DNA of 45,352 nt from Christensenella sp964494645 (GCA_964494645.1 CAZBSH010000016.1:1-45352); one strand, 5' to 3'. Numbered from the stretch's first letter, positions 14,791 to 24,822 are shown. Made by a program: numbers and translations. The notes: generated from the letters alone by a model not told the origin.

Positions 14791-15936
14791 TTGAAAAAAA
14801 TTGCGATATTGGGAGTTACGGGATCGGTTGGACGGCAGACGCTGGATGTTGCGCTTGCGTATCCCGAAGAAATAAAGGTAGTTTGCATCTCGGCGCACAC
14901 GCATGCGGAGGACCTCGCGGAGCTTGCGAATATAGCAAAGCCGGAATATGTTGTGTTGACAGGCGGGGGAGATGTATCAAAGCTCAAGGCGGCACTTTCA
15001 TACGATGCGCAGGTCATCAGCGGAAAAGACGCATTGAGGTTTGCGTGCAGTGCGGGAAATCCTGATTTGGTGGCGCTTTCTGTTCTGGGGATTGCAGGGC
15101 TTCCGGCGTTTGAGGAATGCTTAAAGAACCATACAACGGTGGCGCTGGCGAATAAAGAGTCGCTGGTTTGTGGCGGTGAAGTTACGAAAAAGATGATAGA
15201 CGAAACGGGAACGTTGATTTTGCCTGTAGACAGTGAACATTCCGCTCTGTTTCAGTGTTTGGGACAGACATATGATGTGCGCAACGTCCGCAAGTTGTGG
15301 ATCACAGCCTCCGGCGGACCGTTCTTGCATTGGGAAAAAGAGAAGATATATAATGCGCCGAAAGAAAGTGCGCTCAAGCATCCGAGATGGGATATGGGTC
15401 AAAAGATCACCATTGATTCAGCATCTCTTGCAAACAAAGGACTGGAAGTGATAGAAGCGCATTATATGTATCACATGGAACCGCAAGACATTAAAGTTCT
15501 GGTGCATCCGCAAAGCATGGTGCATTCTATGGTGGAGTTTGATGATTGTTCGCTGCTTGCGCAACTGGGACCGGTTGATATGCGTATGCCCATACAAAAG
15601 GCACTGCTCCATCCGCACATGAAGGAGAGCAGACTGACAAAAGCGCTTAACTTTTATGAAATAAGCAGGCTTGATTTTATTGAGCCGGATATGGAGCGCT
15701 TCCCTTGCTTGCGTCTTGCTTATGATGCGATGCAAACGAAAACAACAGCGGTGTTCAACACGGCAAATGAGGCTGCGGTCGATTTATATCTGAATGACCG
15801 GATATGTTTTGGCAGAATACCGGAAATCATAGAAGACAGCATGCAAAAATTTTGCGGCAGGAATCCGCAAAGTATTGAGGAGATACTGTCGATGGATACC
15901 GAGATCAGAAAGCATGTGGCAGGCATGCCGGAATGA
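14791..15936 (+). CDS. dxr: 1-deoxy-D-xylulose 5-phosphate reductoisomerase
   Basis: Dxr (IspC) makes 2-C-methyl-D-erythritol 4-phosphate with NADPH, the committed step of the MEP isoprenoid pathway and the target of fosmidomycin. The 381 residues show the NADPH loop ILGVTGSVGRQTLDVA, LANKESLVCGGE, the metal-site stretch VDSEHSALFQ, the substrate loop TASGGPF and HPRWDMGQKITIDSASLANKG. The start is TTG with AGGAGA nearby; no better ATG exists. It shares the run with uppS and ispG, which use the same isoprenoid supply. Confidence 0.97.
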   Translation: MKKIAILGVTGSVGRQTLDVALAYPEEIKVVCISAHTHAEDLAELANIAKPEYVVLTGGGDVSKLKAALSYDAQVISGKDALRFACSAGNPDLVALSVLGIAGLPAFEECLKNHTTVALANKESLVCGGEVTKKMIDETGTLILPVDSEHSALFQCLGQTYDVRNVRKLWITASGGPFLHWEKEKIYNAPKESALKHPRWDMGQKITIDSASLANKGLEVIEAHYMYHMEPQDIKVLVHPQSMVHSMVEFDDCSLLAQLGPVDMRMPIQKALLHPHMKESRLTKALNFYEISRLDFIEPDMERFPCLRLAYDAMQTKTTAVFNTANEAAVDLYLNDRICFGRIPEIIEDSMQKFCGRNPQSIEEILSMDTEIRKHVAGMPE

Positions 15937-15959
15937 TGCGCGGTTTTGGAGGAAAATAA

Positions 15960-17006
15960 TTGCAGATATTTCTTAGTATTATTGTTACGCTGCTGGTATT
16001 GACAGGGCTTGTGGTAGCGCACGAGTTTGGACACTATATCGTAGCAAAGAAAAATGGGATCAAGGTGACGGAATTTGCGATTGGCTTTGGACCCAAGATT
16101 ATTAAGTGGTATAGGAACGGGACGGAATTTTCGATCCGACCGTTTTTTATAGGTGGATTTAATAAATTTGCCGATGATGAAGAAAAAGACCCGGAGCCGG
16201 GGGACTTTCGTGCGGCTTCGCTTAAAAGTAGGTTTTTAACGATCATTGCCGGACCGGCGATGAATATCTTGGTGGCAATTGTCCTTTCTACTGTCATTTT
16301 GATGACGGCAGGCGATTTCCAAATCAATCCCAATCCGCAGTTCAACGTACAGGTACAGGGGACGGAGCAAAGTTCACCTGCGGAAACAAGCGGAATATTG
16401 CCCGGTGATGTAATCAAGAGCATGAATGGTGTGGAAATACATGACAACGCAAGCTGGAATGACGCCATCCGTGCGGACCGTGGAGATACGCGAAGCATTA
16501 TACTGTTGCGTGATGGGCAGGAAATCAGCCTTGAAGTGCCTTTTTCAGGTACGAACGAGGATGGAAGCAAGCTGATTGGCATGAACGTGGTTGCCGAGCC
16601 GGTAAAATATAATTTTTTTGAAGCGGTCGGAATGAGCTTTCAATGGCTTTTTCTAATGATGGGGCAAATGCTCAGCGCGCTTGGACAGTTGTTTTTTATG
16701 GGACAAGGGCTGGAAAACATGGCGGGAATCGTTGGTGTGGTACAGATCGTCGGACAGGTGATCCCGTATGGGCTGGTGAGTATATTGACGTTATCCGCGC
16801 TTTTGAGCGTGAATCTGGCGATCATCAACTTATTGCCTATTCCGGCGCTTGATGGTGGGAAGATCGTGCTTTATGCGGTGGAAGCGATACGTAAAAAGCC
16901 TGCGCCCATAAAGGTAGAAGGAATTTTAAATTTGATTGGTATGGTGTTAGTGTTTGGACTGGCGATATTCCTGATCTTTCAGGATGTATTTAGATTGGTC
17001 GCGTGA
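15960..17006 (+). CDS. rseP: RseP/RasP site-2 intramembrane zinc metalloprotease
   Basis: This is a membrane protease that cuts anti-sigma factors and remnant signal peptides within the bilayer. The 348 residues carry the zinc motif HEFGH at residues 21-25 in the first transmembrane segment, a PDZ domain at about 110-200 (ETSGILPGDVIKSMNGVEI), and the third zinc ligand region NLLPIPALDGGK. The TTG start follows a strong GGAGGAA. It follows dxr as in most bacteria and overlaps the region just before ispG. Confidence 0.96.
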   Translation: MQIFLSIIVTLLVLTGLVVAHEFGHYIVAKKNGIKVTEFAIGFGPKIIKWYRNGTEFSIRPFFIGGFNKFADDEEKDPEPGDFRAASLKSRFLTIIAGPAMNILVAIVLSTVILMTAGDFQINPNPQFNVQVQGTEQSSPAETSGILPGDVIKSMNGVEIHDNASWNDAIRADRGDTRSIILLRDGQEISLEVPFSGTNEDGSKLIGMNVVAEPVKYNFFEAVGMSFQWLFLMMGQMLSALGQLFFMGQGLENMAGIVGVVQIVGQVIPYGLVSILTLSALLSVNLAIINLLPIPALDGGKIVLYAVEAIRKKPAPIKVEGILNLIGMVLVFGLAIFLIFQDVFRLVA

Positions 17007-17017
17007 GGATGAGCGGG

Positions 17018-18082
17018 ATGAAAACCAAAGTGGTAAAAATCGGAGAGCTAAATATTGGCGGCGGCAACAAGGTTGCGATCCAGTCTATGACAAATACCGA
17101 TACCAAAAAAGTACGGGAGACGGTGCAGCAGATTCTTGTGCTTGAGCAGGCAGGATGCGAGATCGTTCGGAGTGCGATTTACGATGAAGAGTGCGCGCAG
17201 TGTATTCCTAAGATCAAAGAGCAGATCCATATTCCGCTTGTGGCGGATGTGCATTTTGACGCAAACGTTGCAGTGGCTGCCATTGAGAATGGCGTGGATA
17301 AAATACGTATCAACCCGGGAAATATTGGAAATGAACAAAAGATAATGCGCGTTGTGGATGCGGCAAAGGCGGCGCAAATCCCCATACGCGTAGGCGCGAA
17401 CGCAGGATCGCTTTCAAAGGAAGTGCTGAACAGGTTTGGCGGTCCGACACCGGAGGCGCTTATTGAAAGCGCGCTTTCGAATATCCGTATTTTGGAAAAA
17501 GTGAAATTCGATAACATTGTTGTCTCTATCAAATCATCGAGCGCGGCGATATGTGTGAACGCATACCGCGGGATCGCAAAGCGTGTTCCGTATCCGCTGC
17601 ATTTGGGTGTAACAGAAGCGGGAACATATAATAGTGCAGTGATCAAATCAGCAATAGGACTTGGAGCGTTGCTTATTGACGGGATTGGCGATACGATACG
17701 TGTCTCGATCACGGGAGATCCGGTGCAGGAAGTGCATGCGGCACGCGATATTTTGAAGAGCTGCGGACTGATTAAAGATACGGTAGAGATCATTTCCTGT
17801 CCTACGTGTGGCAGGTGTACTATTGATATTGAAAAAATTGCGACGAGTATCGAGAAATTTACGAAGGACATCAAAGTGCCTATGAAGATCGCGGTCATGG
17901 GTTGCGCGGTCAACGGACCGGGAGAAGCAAGGGAAGCAGATTTGGGGATTGCCGGAGGAAATGGTGAGGGGCTTTTGTTTGCGCACGGGAAGGTTCTGAG
18001 GAAGGTGGACGAATTTGATATTTTGCCGGAGCTGCGGCGCATGATCCTCGAGTTGGCGGAAGAAAGAGAGAAAAACAGTTGA
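17018..18082 (+). CDS. ispG: 4-hydroxy-3-methylbut-2-enyl diphosphate synthase
   Basis: IspG (GcpE) is a [4Fe-4S] reductase that converts MEcPP to HMBPP in the MEP pathway. The 354 residues show IGGGNKVAIQSMTNTDT, the TIM-barrel run VADVHFDANVAVAAIENGVDKIRINPGN, and the cluster cysteines in SCPTCGRC and MGCAVNGPGEA. ATG 17018 is nine bases from GAGG. An ATG at 17009 and a GTG at 17003 overlapping the rseP stop are alternatives adding three and five residues. Its stop overlaps the polC start. Confidence 0.96.
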   Translation: MKTKVVKIGELNIGGGNKVAIQSMTNTDTKKVRETVQQILVLEQAGCEIVRSAIYDEECAQCIPKIKEQIHIPLVADVHFDANVAVAAIENGVDKIRINPGNIGNEQKIMRVVDAAKAAQIPIRVGANAGSLSKEVLNRFGGPTPEALIESALSNIRILEKVKFDNIVVSIKSSSAAICVNAYRGIAKRVPYPLHLGVTEAGTYNSAVIKSAIGLGALLIDGIGDTIRVSITGDPVQEVHAARDILKSCGLIKDTVEIISCPTCGRCTIDIEKIATSIEKFTKDIKVPMKIAVMGCAVNGPGEAREADLGIAGGNGEGLLFAHGKVLRKVDEFDILPELRRMILELAEEREKNS

Positions 18083-21000
18083 ACGCGCAGATCAAAGACC
18101 TTGCACAAATTTTGGATAAAATAAAAAATGATGCGCGCTTTGAAGAGATGATCCGCTTTGATCGGGTGGAATACTCTGAAGAAGAAGAAACACTGGACGT
18201 CTATTTTGAGACTGCGCTACACCTAGAGCCGGTTCGCTTTTTGAAGCTGAGAAATGCACTTATGGAGTCGTGCAATGCGGGGTTGCGCATTTTGCTTGAT
18301 CAGTCGGATTTCCGGCAGGAGCTTTATGACGACAAAACGATGCTTGAAAAACATATAAAGGATTTTGTGGCATTGACACAGCCAACCCTGATCCCGTTTA
18401 TTCGTTGCGCGGATATTGGGCTGAAGGACAACCTTTTGCATATCGATTTTGACAGCGATATGAGCGAAGGTGTTTTTTTGTCTATGGGGATCAAGGAAAA
18501 AATTGAGGCTTATCTGAGTGGTACCTATGGGGTACACATCGCGGTTCGCACCGGTGTATCGGATCAAGTGACATCGGAGTATGAGCCGGGCGAGGAAATA
18601 GAAAAGCTGCTGGTGGCGGAAAATAAAAAAGCAGAAAAACCCAGAAGACAGCAACCTGTGCAACAAAAAGAAAGCGCTGCGGACAGACCGCCGTGGGAAG
18701 AGAAACCTGCAACCTCCACGCGTGCAGAGCGTGCTGTTGCACCGGCGTTTACCACACAAATATGTAATCTTCGCGCTGATGAAAAATGTACGATCGAGGG
18801 GGAGGTCGTTTTTACCGAGGATAGGGAGCTAAAAGATGGTGAGCTGATCAAGCATAAATTTGTTGTATGCGATTATAGCGCCAGTATTAGCTGCTTTTTT
18901 TTGGAGAGCAGTAAATATAAAACCAAACTGACCGCGCCCAAGGTGGGGCAATGGATCGTTGTATCGGGAATGTGCGCAGACGACCCTTACGAGCATGAAA
19001 AGACGATTAAGGCGCAAAAAATCGAGCGGTCCAATCATAAAGATCGTGAAGATACGGCAAAAGAAAAGCGCGTGGAGCTGCATACGCATACGCAGATGTC
19101 GGCGCAGGACGGTGTATCGGACGTAAAAAAGATCATCAAGCGTGCGGCACAGTGGGGGCACAAAGCGATTGCGATTACAGATCATGGGGTTGTGCAGGCG
19201 TTCCCTGATGCGGCAAATGCGGCCAAGCAAAACGGGATACGCGTTATTTATGGCGTGGAAGCATATATGGTTGATGATTCAAAACGTGTTTATGATTCCG
19301 GTGAAGCGAAAAGCTTTGATGACGAGTACGTGGTTTTTGATATTGAAACGACAGGTCTTTCACATATTAATTGCGATATTACGGAAATCGGTGCGGTACG
19401 TGTGAAAAATGGAGAAGTAACAGACCGTTTTCAGACTTTTGTGAAGCCGTCAAAGCCGATTCCGCCAAGAATTGTTTCGCTTACAGGCATAACGGACGAT
19501 ATGGTAAAGGATGCGCCGCTGCCTGAGGAAGCGTTGCGTGCTTTCAAGGAATTTTGCGGTGAGGACGCTGTGTTGGTGGCTCACAATTCAGATTTTGATA
19601 CAAAGTTTGTTTTTTATAAATCCAAGGGATTTGGAATGGTTTATAAAAACAAGGTAGTTGATTCGCTCGCGCTGTGTCGCCTTGCTTTTCCCGGGCTTAA
19701 AAATCATAAGCTGAATACAGTGGCGGCTCATTTGCGTATTCCTTTGGAGCATCATCGGGCGGTGAATGACGCGATCTGTACTGCAGAGGTAATGCTTCGC
19801 TGTTTTGAGGAATTTCGTAAAAAGGACGCAAACGATATGCAAGGCGTAAACGCATTGTATTCGGGACAGGCGGGTGGTAAAAATGCAAAGGCGTATCACA
19901 CGATCATCCTGTGTAAAAGCAAGCGTGGACTGCGTAATTTGTATAAACTGATTTCGCATGCGCATTTGGATCATTTTTACAGAAAACCGCGTATGCCGAA
20001 AAGCTTGATTGAAGAGCACCGCGAGGGACTCATCGTCGGTTCTGCTTGCGAGGCGGGAGAGTTGTATCAGGCGCTGTTGATGGGTGCGTCGGATAAGAAG
20101 CTGGAAAAAATCGCGGGTTTTTATGATTACCTTGAGATACAGCCTGTTGGTAACAATGCTTTTATGGTGAAGCAGGGGATTTTGGCAAGTGAAGAGGAGA
20201 TCAAGACATGTAACCGCAGAATCGTTGAGCTGGGAAAAAGGCTCAATAAGCCGGTGGTCGCGACGTGTGATGTGCATTTTCTCGATCCGCAGGATGAATA
20301 TTTTCGCCGTATCATTTTTCAGGTGCAGGGATATGATGATACGGAGCAAGCGCCTCTTTATTTGCGAACCACAGACGAGATGCTCAATGAGTTTGCATAT
20401 CTTGGAGAGCAGACGGCATACGAGGTGGTTGTTGAAAATTCGAACAAAATAGCCGATATGACGGAAGAGATCGAGCTTTTTCAGTCGGATACAGCAATGC
20501 CTACGATTGAGGGGGCATCGGAGAAAATTACAGAGCTTGCTTTTCAGACGGCAAAGGAAAAGTATGGCGATCCGTTGCCGGAGCTGATTGAAGCACGGTT
20601 AAAGCGCGAGCTGGATTCCATTGTCGGTCATGGGTTTTCGGTGCTGTATTACAGCGCCCACCGTTTGGTTAAAAAGTCAAACGAGGATGGATATCTTGTC
20701 GGATCGAGAGGGTCTGTAGGTTCCAGCCTTGCGGCGACGATGACGGGAATCACGGAGGTCAATCCTCTGCCGCCGCATTATGTCTGTCCAAACTGTAAGC
20801 ATTCAGATTTTGATGTGGATAAGGGGAGCTATGCGGTAGGCGTAGATTTACCGGACAAAAATTGCCCGGAGTGCGGCGCAAAATATTTGAAGGACGGATA
20901 TGATATTCCGTTCGAGGTCTTTTTGGGGATTGATGCGGACAAGGTTCCTGATATTGATCTTAATTTCTCAGGCGAATATCAGCCGGTGGCGCACAAGTAT

Positions 21001-22389
21001 ACGGAAGTATTGTTTGGCGAGGGGCATGTGTTCCGTGCGGGAACGATCAGCGCGGTGCAGGATAAGATTGCGTATGGCTATGTCAAGAAGTTTTTGGAAC
21101 AGACGGGAACATACGCCAATGAGGCGGAAATCAACAGGTTGGTGCAGGGCGTATCTGGCGTAAAGAAAACAACGGGGCAGCATCCGGGCGGAATTGTTAT
21201 CGTACCGCACGACCGCGAGATATACGAATTTACACCCGTGCAGCGTCCTGCGGACAAGGCAGACGCGGAGTGGGTAACGACGCATTTTGATTTCAACTCG
21301 ATGCATGATATCTTAATCAAGCTTGATATTCTGGGACATGATGTTCCGACTATTATAAGGTTGTTGCAGGATATGACGGGGATCGATCCTTTGACGATAC
21401 CTCTGGATGATAAGCCGACAATGGATTTGTTTTCCGGCTTAAAGCCGCTGAAACTAAAACCTGCGGACCTCTTAGGAATACAAACGGGGACGCTGGGAAT
21501 ACCGGAATTTGGGACAAAATTTGTGCGCCAGATGCTGATGGATACTAAGCCGACGAGTATGGCTGAGATTATTCGTATCAGCGGACTTTCTCATGGGACA
21601 GATGTATGGATTGGCAATGCGCAGGAATTGATCAAGGCGGGGACGTGTACGTTACGAGAAGCGATTTGTACGCGTGACGATATCATGAACTATCTGGTAG
21701 ATCAGGGTGTGGAAAAGCGTACGGCGTTTTTTATCATGGAAGCGACCAGAAAAGGGAAGATTGCCAAAAACGGTTTTACCGAGGATATGCAAAAGGCTTT
21801 GGATGACGCGCATATCATTGAGTGGTTTGTGGAATCTTGTAAAAAAATCAAGTATATGTTTCCAAAGGCACATGCTGTTGCGTATGTCATTATGGCCTAC
21901 CGCATCGCATATTGTAAAGTTCATCATCCGCATGCGTTTTACGCGTCATATTTTACGGTGCGTGCGGGCGAGTTCGACGCGTCATATGTTACGGGCGGGC
22001 TGGACGACATCAAAAAGAACTGGCAGATGCTGGAGAACAAGGGTAAAAGCGCGACTGCAAACGAAAAAAACATGGCGACAATGCTTGAGGTGGCGTGCGA
22101 GATGTATTTGCGCGATATTCACTTTCTGCCTGTAGATCTCAAAAAATCAGATATTGATAAGTTTAGGATCGAGGAAGAAGGAATCAGGCTTCCGTTCCTT
22201 TCCGTGCCCAAGCTGGGAATGAGTGTAGCGGTCAATATCGCGCAGGAGCGGGAAAAAGCAGACTTTCTTTCCATTGAAGACTTGCGCAAACGCGCTAAAG
22301 TATCTGCTTCTGTAATCGAGGAGATGCAGAAGATGGGGACGCTGACAGGACTTACCGAGACAAATCAGTTGAGTTTGTTTGATTTATGA
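18079..22389 (+). CDS. polC: DNA polymerase III alpha subunit, PolC type
   Basis: PolC is the replicative polymerase of low-GC Gram-positives, with the proofreading exonuclease inside the chain. The 1436 residues show an N-terminal region, an OB fold at about 230-325, a PHP domain starting with HTHTQMSAQDG (from residue 335), a DEDD exonuclease inserted in it (VVFDIETTGLS, Asp421 and Glu423), a zinc cluster of four Cys (CPNC from 903, CPEC about 934) and the catalytic pair in VPDIDLNFSGEYQ (Asp958, Asp960). The C-terminus HHPHAFYASYFTVRAGEFD is typical. The TTG start overlaps the ispG stop. rimP-nusA do not follow, unlike in Bacillus. Confidence 0.98.
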   Translation: MNAQIKDLAQILDKIKNDARFEEMIRFDRVEYSEEEETLDVYFETALHLEPVRFLKLRNALMESCNAGLRILLDQSDFRQELYDDKTMLEKHIKDFVALTQPTLIPFIRCADIGLKDNLLHIDFDSDMSEGVFLSMGIKEKIEAYLSGTYGVHIAVRTGVSDQVTSEYEPGEEIEKLLVAENKKAEKPRRQQPVQQKESAADRPPWEEKPATSTRAERAVAPAFTTQICNLRADEKCTIEGEVVFTEDRELKDGELIKHKFVVCDYSASISCFFLESSKYKTKLTAPKVGQWIVVSGMCADDPYEHEKTIKAQKIERSNHKDREDTAKEKRVELHTHTQMSAQDGVSDVKKIIKRAAQWGHKAIAITDHGVVQAFPDAANAAKQNGIRVIYGVEAYMVDDSKRVYDSGEAKSFDDEYVVFDIETTGLSHINCDITEIGAVRVKNGEVTDRFQTFVKPSKPIPPRIVSLTGITDDMVKDAPLPEEALRAFKEFCGEDAVLVAHNSDFDTKFVFYKSKGFGMVYKNKVVDSLALCRLAFPGLKNHKLNTVAAHLRIPLEHHRAVNDAICTAEVMLRCFEEFRKKDANDMQGVNALYSGQAGGKNAKAYHTIILCKSKRGLRNLYKLISHAHLDHFYRKPRMPKSLIEEHREGLIVGSACEAGELYQALLMGASDKKLEKIAGFYDYLEIQPVGNNAFMVKQGILASEEEIKTCNRRIVELGKRLNKPVVATCDVHFLDPQDEYFRRIIFQVQGYDDTEQAPLYLRTTDEMLNEFAYLGEQTAYEVVVENSNKIADMTEEIELFQSDTAMPTIEGASEKITELAFQTAKEKYGDPLPELIEARLKRELDSIVGHGFSVLYYSAHRLVKKSNEDGYLVGSRGSVGSSLAATMTGITEVNPLPPHYVCPNCKHSDFDVDKGSYAVGVDLPDKNCPECGAKYLKDGYDIPFEVFLGIDADKVPDIDLNFSGEYQPVAHKYTEVLFGEGHVFRAGTISAVQDKIAYGYVKKFLEQTGTYANEAEINRLVQGVSGVKKTTGQHPGGIVIVPHDREIYEFTPVQRPADKADAEWVTTHFDFNSMHDILIKLDILGHDVPTIIRLLQDMTGIDPLTIPLDDKPTMDLFSGLKPLKLKPADLLGIQTGTLGIPEFGTKFVRQMLMDTKPTSMAEIIRISGLSHGTDVWIGNAQELIKAGTCTLREAICTRDDIMNYLVDQGVEKRTAFFIMEATRKGKIAKNGFTEDMQKALDDAHIIEWFVESCKKIKYMFPKAHAVAYVIMAYRIAYCKVHHPHAFYASYFTVRAGEFDASYVTGGLDDIKKNWQMLENKGKSATANEKNMATMLEVACEMYLRDIHFLPVDLKKSDIDKFRIEEEGIRLPFLSVPKLGMSVAVNIAQEREKADFLSIEDLRKRAKVSASVIEEMQKMGTLTGLTETNQLSLFDL

Positions 22390-22405
22390 TGCGTTTGATT
22401 TTCAA

Positions 22406-22434
22406 TTGACTATTGTTATCTGCGGCTATATAAT
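22406..22434 (+). promoter_or_regulatory. strong vegetative promoter for secD-secF
   Basis: TTGACT at 22406-22411 and TATAAT at 22429-22434 are separated by 17 bases. Transcription should begin near 22441, leaving a leader of about 120 bases before secD. Confidence 0.85.
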
Positions 22435-22452
22435 ATATGAGTGAGTTTTCTT

Positions 22453-22545
22453 ATGGAATTGCGTTGTGCAAACGTTCCGGCACAGGCAGTTCCGTTTTTC
22501 ATCATAGGCGCACTGACAGTCTTGTGCGCAAATGACAATAATTGA
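22453..22545 (+). CDS. candidate 30-residue hydrophobic leader peptide upstream of secD
   Basis: The secD leader contains a 30-codon open frame with ATG at 22453 and TGA at 22543-22545, three bases before the secD ribosome site. The product has a short polar start with Arg4, a hydrophobic stretch at residues 14-26 (PFFIIGALTVLCA) and an Asn/Asp end. This layout recalls nascent-chain sensors of export such as VemP, which controls secDF2 in Vibrio, but there is no sequence likeness to it that I can claim. The frame has no clear ribosome site, and a frame of this length can occur by chance. Confidence 0.3.
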   Translation: MELRCANVPAQAVPFFIIGALTVLCANDNN

Positions 22546-22561
22546 ATGGGAGGAACAGAAA

Positions 22562-23872
22562 ATGAAAAAGCGAAGCGTAATCGGTATTGTTGTAACATTT
22601 ATTTTAATTGCTTTGCTGTGCGTTTTTGTGGTAAACGGTTTTTCTGCGGGGGTGTATGATATCAAACCTTTGAACGGAATCCAGCAGGGGCTGGATTTGA
22701 CCGGCGGCGTATATGTCGTTTATCAGGCGGACGATACATCAATTGAAAATTTTGACCAGAAGATGGATGGGGCAATGCTTGTTTTGCGGCAGCGTCTTGA
22801 CGCCAAAGGATATACGGAGGCGACCATTACAAAGCAGGATTCTGATAAGATCAGGGTGGAGATCCCGATCAATGAGAGCAGTGAAGTGAAAAATCCGGAT
22901 GAGGTATCAAAGTTTATCGGTACGCCGGCAAAGCTTGCGTTTGTCGATCCGGACGGGAACACGATCCTCGAAGGAGAGCAGATCGAACGTGCGGGTGTAA
23001 CGCAGGATAGAGACAAACAATATGCGGTCTCTTTTAAACTCAATGGGGAAGGCGCACAGGCGTTTGCAGAAGCTACAAAGAAATATTTGGGGCAAGCGAT
23101 CTCCATTACGATTGATGGAGAGACGATTTCTTCGCCGACAGTGCAGTCAGTCATTGCAGGGGGCGAAGGCGTGATCAACGGCGGCACAGGAGCCGGCTTT
23201 AGCTATGAAGAAGCGGAAAACCTTGCGTTACAGATCGAAAGTGGTGCGTTACCTCTGGATTTAAAAGAGGTAGAGGTACGCTCTATGAGCGCAACGCTTG
23301 GTGTGGGCGCATTGCAAAACAGCATCCAAGCGGGGCTGATCGGGCTTGCAATCCTGTTCTTGTTCATGCTGATCATATACCGTATACCCGGTCTTGTTGC
23401 GTGTATGGCGTTGGCTGTTTATGTATGCTTTGTTATGTTGCTTTTGGGAAGTGTGCCGGGGGTACAGCTCACCTTGCCGGGTATCGCCGGTATTATTCTG
23501 GGTATCGGCATGGCGGTAGACGCAAATGTTATTATTTTTGAGCGGTTTAAGGAGGAATTCCGAACGGGAAAAACGTTGCGGACCTCGGTAGACGCCGGCT
23601 TTAAAAAAGCATTTGTAACGATCCTCGATTCGAATGTAACAACGCTGATTTGCGCGATCGTGCTTGCGATTTTTGGCGCAGGTACACTGAAAAGTTTTGC
23701 TTACACATTGATCATTAGTATCATTGTGTCGATGATTTCCGCACTCGTTATTACGAGGGGGATCTTGAAAATGTATGTCAATCTCAACATCAAAAACCCC
23801 AATGTCTTTATGGCTAAGGCGAGGGAGATTCGCGCCGCGGCTAAGGCGAAAAAAGAAGGGGGGGCTGCGTAA
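22562..23872 (+). CDS. secD: protein translocase subunit SecD
   Basis: SecD and SecF use the proton gradient to help pull secreted proteins through SecYEG. The 436 residues show an N-terminal transmembrane helix, the conserved GLDLTGGVYVVYQ of the first extracytoplasmic part, a P1-like region up to about residue 250 and five further helices with GIVLGIGMAVDANVIIFERFKEE-like sequence (here ILGIGMAVDANVIIFERFKE). ATG 22562 is eight bases after GGGAGG; ATG 22532 in the same frame has no ribosome site. The extracytoplasmic domain is compact, as in Clostridia. The stop overlaps the secF start by one base. Confidence 0.96.
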   Translation: MKKRSVIGIVVTFILIALLCVFVVNGFSAGVYDIKPLNGIQQGLDLTGGVYVVYQADDTSIENFDQKMDGAMLVLRQRLDAKGYTEATITKQDSDKIRVEIPINESSEVKNPDEVSKFIGTPAKLAFVDPDGNTILEGEQIERAGVTQDRDKQYAVSFKLNGEGAQAFAEATKKYLGQAISITIDGETISSPTVQSVIAGGEGVINGGTGAGFSYEEAENLALQIESGALPLDLKEVEVRSMSATLGVGALQNSIQAGLIGLAILFLFMLIIYRIPGLVACMALAVYVCFVMLLLGSVPGVQLTLPGIAGIILGIGMAVDANVIIFERFKEEFRTGKTLRTSVDAGFKKAFVTILDSNVTTLICAIVLAIFGAGTLKSFAYTLIISIIVSMISALVITRGILKMYVNLNIKNPNVFMAKAREIRAAAKAKKEGGAA

Positions 23873-24822
23873 TGTTTACAAAGAACTTTAAGTGGTTTGT
23901 GCTGGTTCCGATTATTATTATTGTTATTGGTGTGATTTTTGGCGCAGTGAATGGCGGTCTCAATCTTGGAATAGACTTCACGGGCGGAAATATAACGACG
24001 ATTGAATTCAATGGGGATTTTGACACGAATGTTGTAAAACAAGCGCTTGAGGACAACGGCATGGGGGACTCTCCCATTGTTCAGACGGGCGATAATTTTT
24101 CGCAGGCGCAGATTCGTATGAGACTGCTGCCGGATGAGGAAGAACAGGCGAATGTAAATACGGCTATTATCTCGCAGGTACAAGAGACATATCCTGACGC
24201 GGTGATCGCCTCTGTGGACAGGGTTGGCGGTGTTACAAGCTCGGAATTGATCCGTAACGCGTTTTTAGCGGTTACGGTCGCGTGCGTATTGATGCTGATA
24301 TATATTTGGATACGGTTTGAATTGTTCAACGGTATCAGCGCGGTTATCACGCTTGTTCATGATGTTGCGATCATGATCGCTGTCGTCTGTATCTTGCGGA
24401 TACAGATCAACAGCGCGTTTATTGCGGCATGTCTGACGATCATAGGTTACGCCATTAATAACACAATCGTTGTGTTTGACCGTGTCAGGGATAATCTGAA
24501 AGTGATGGGCTTAAAGCAGCATACACGTTCAGAGATCGCCAATACCAGTATCAAGGAAACCTTGACCAGAACGATCAATACATCAATAACAACATTGATC
24601 ATGATCCTTGCGCTTTATATTTTCGGCGTGGCGGCAATCAAAGAATTTGCACTGCCGATCATCGTTGGATTGCTTGCGGGTGTATATTCATCGATATTAA
24701 TATCTGCTCCGCTTTGGGCGTTTATGGCAGATAAATTTGATAAGAGCAAGAGGAAACAAGGTCAGACGGGAAACAAGAAAAAGTCACAACAAAAAACAAA
24801 GAAAAAGACAGTAAAAGCGTAA
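23872..24822 (+). CDS. secF: protein translocase subunit SecF
   Basis: SecF is the partner of SecD, a six-helix RND-type membrane protein. The 316 residues begin with a transmembrane helix, carry LGIDFTGGNITTIEF, an extracytoplasmic domain up to about residue 130, and a cytoplasm-proximal TIIGYAINNTIVVFDRVRDNL motif. The Lys-rich tail is cytoplasmic. The ATG uses the last base of the secD stop (TAATG), so the pair is translationally coupled. In Bacillus the two are fused; here they are separate. A terminator follows. Confidence 0.96.
   Translation: MFTKNFKWFVLVPIIIIVIGVIFGAVNGGLNLGIDFTGGNITTIEFNGDFDTNVVKQALEDNGMGDSPIVQTGDNFSQAQIRMRLLPDEEEQANVNTAIISQVQETYPDAVIASVDRVGGVTSSELIRNAFLAVTVACVLMLIYIWIRFELFNGISAVITLVHDVAIMIAVVCILRIQINSAFIAACLTIIGYAINNTIVVFDRVRDNLKVMGLKQHTRSEIANTSIKETLTRTINTSITTLIMILALYIFGVAAIKEFALPIIVGLLAGVYSSILISAPLWAFMADKFDKSKRKQGQTGNKKKSQQKTKKKTVKA

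Noticed and set aside
17179..18108. 309-codon minus-strand open frame over ispG
   Set aside because: It is antisense to a secure ispG, with Ser/Ile-rich sequence and no family signature.
22437..22535. 32-codon frame starting at 22437 in the secD leader
   Set aside because: Its ATG lies upstream of the predicted transcription start near 22441, so this transcript would not carry it.
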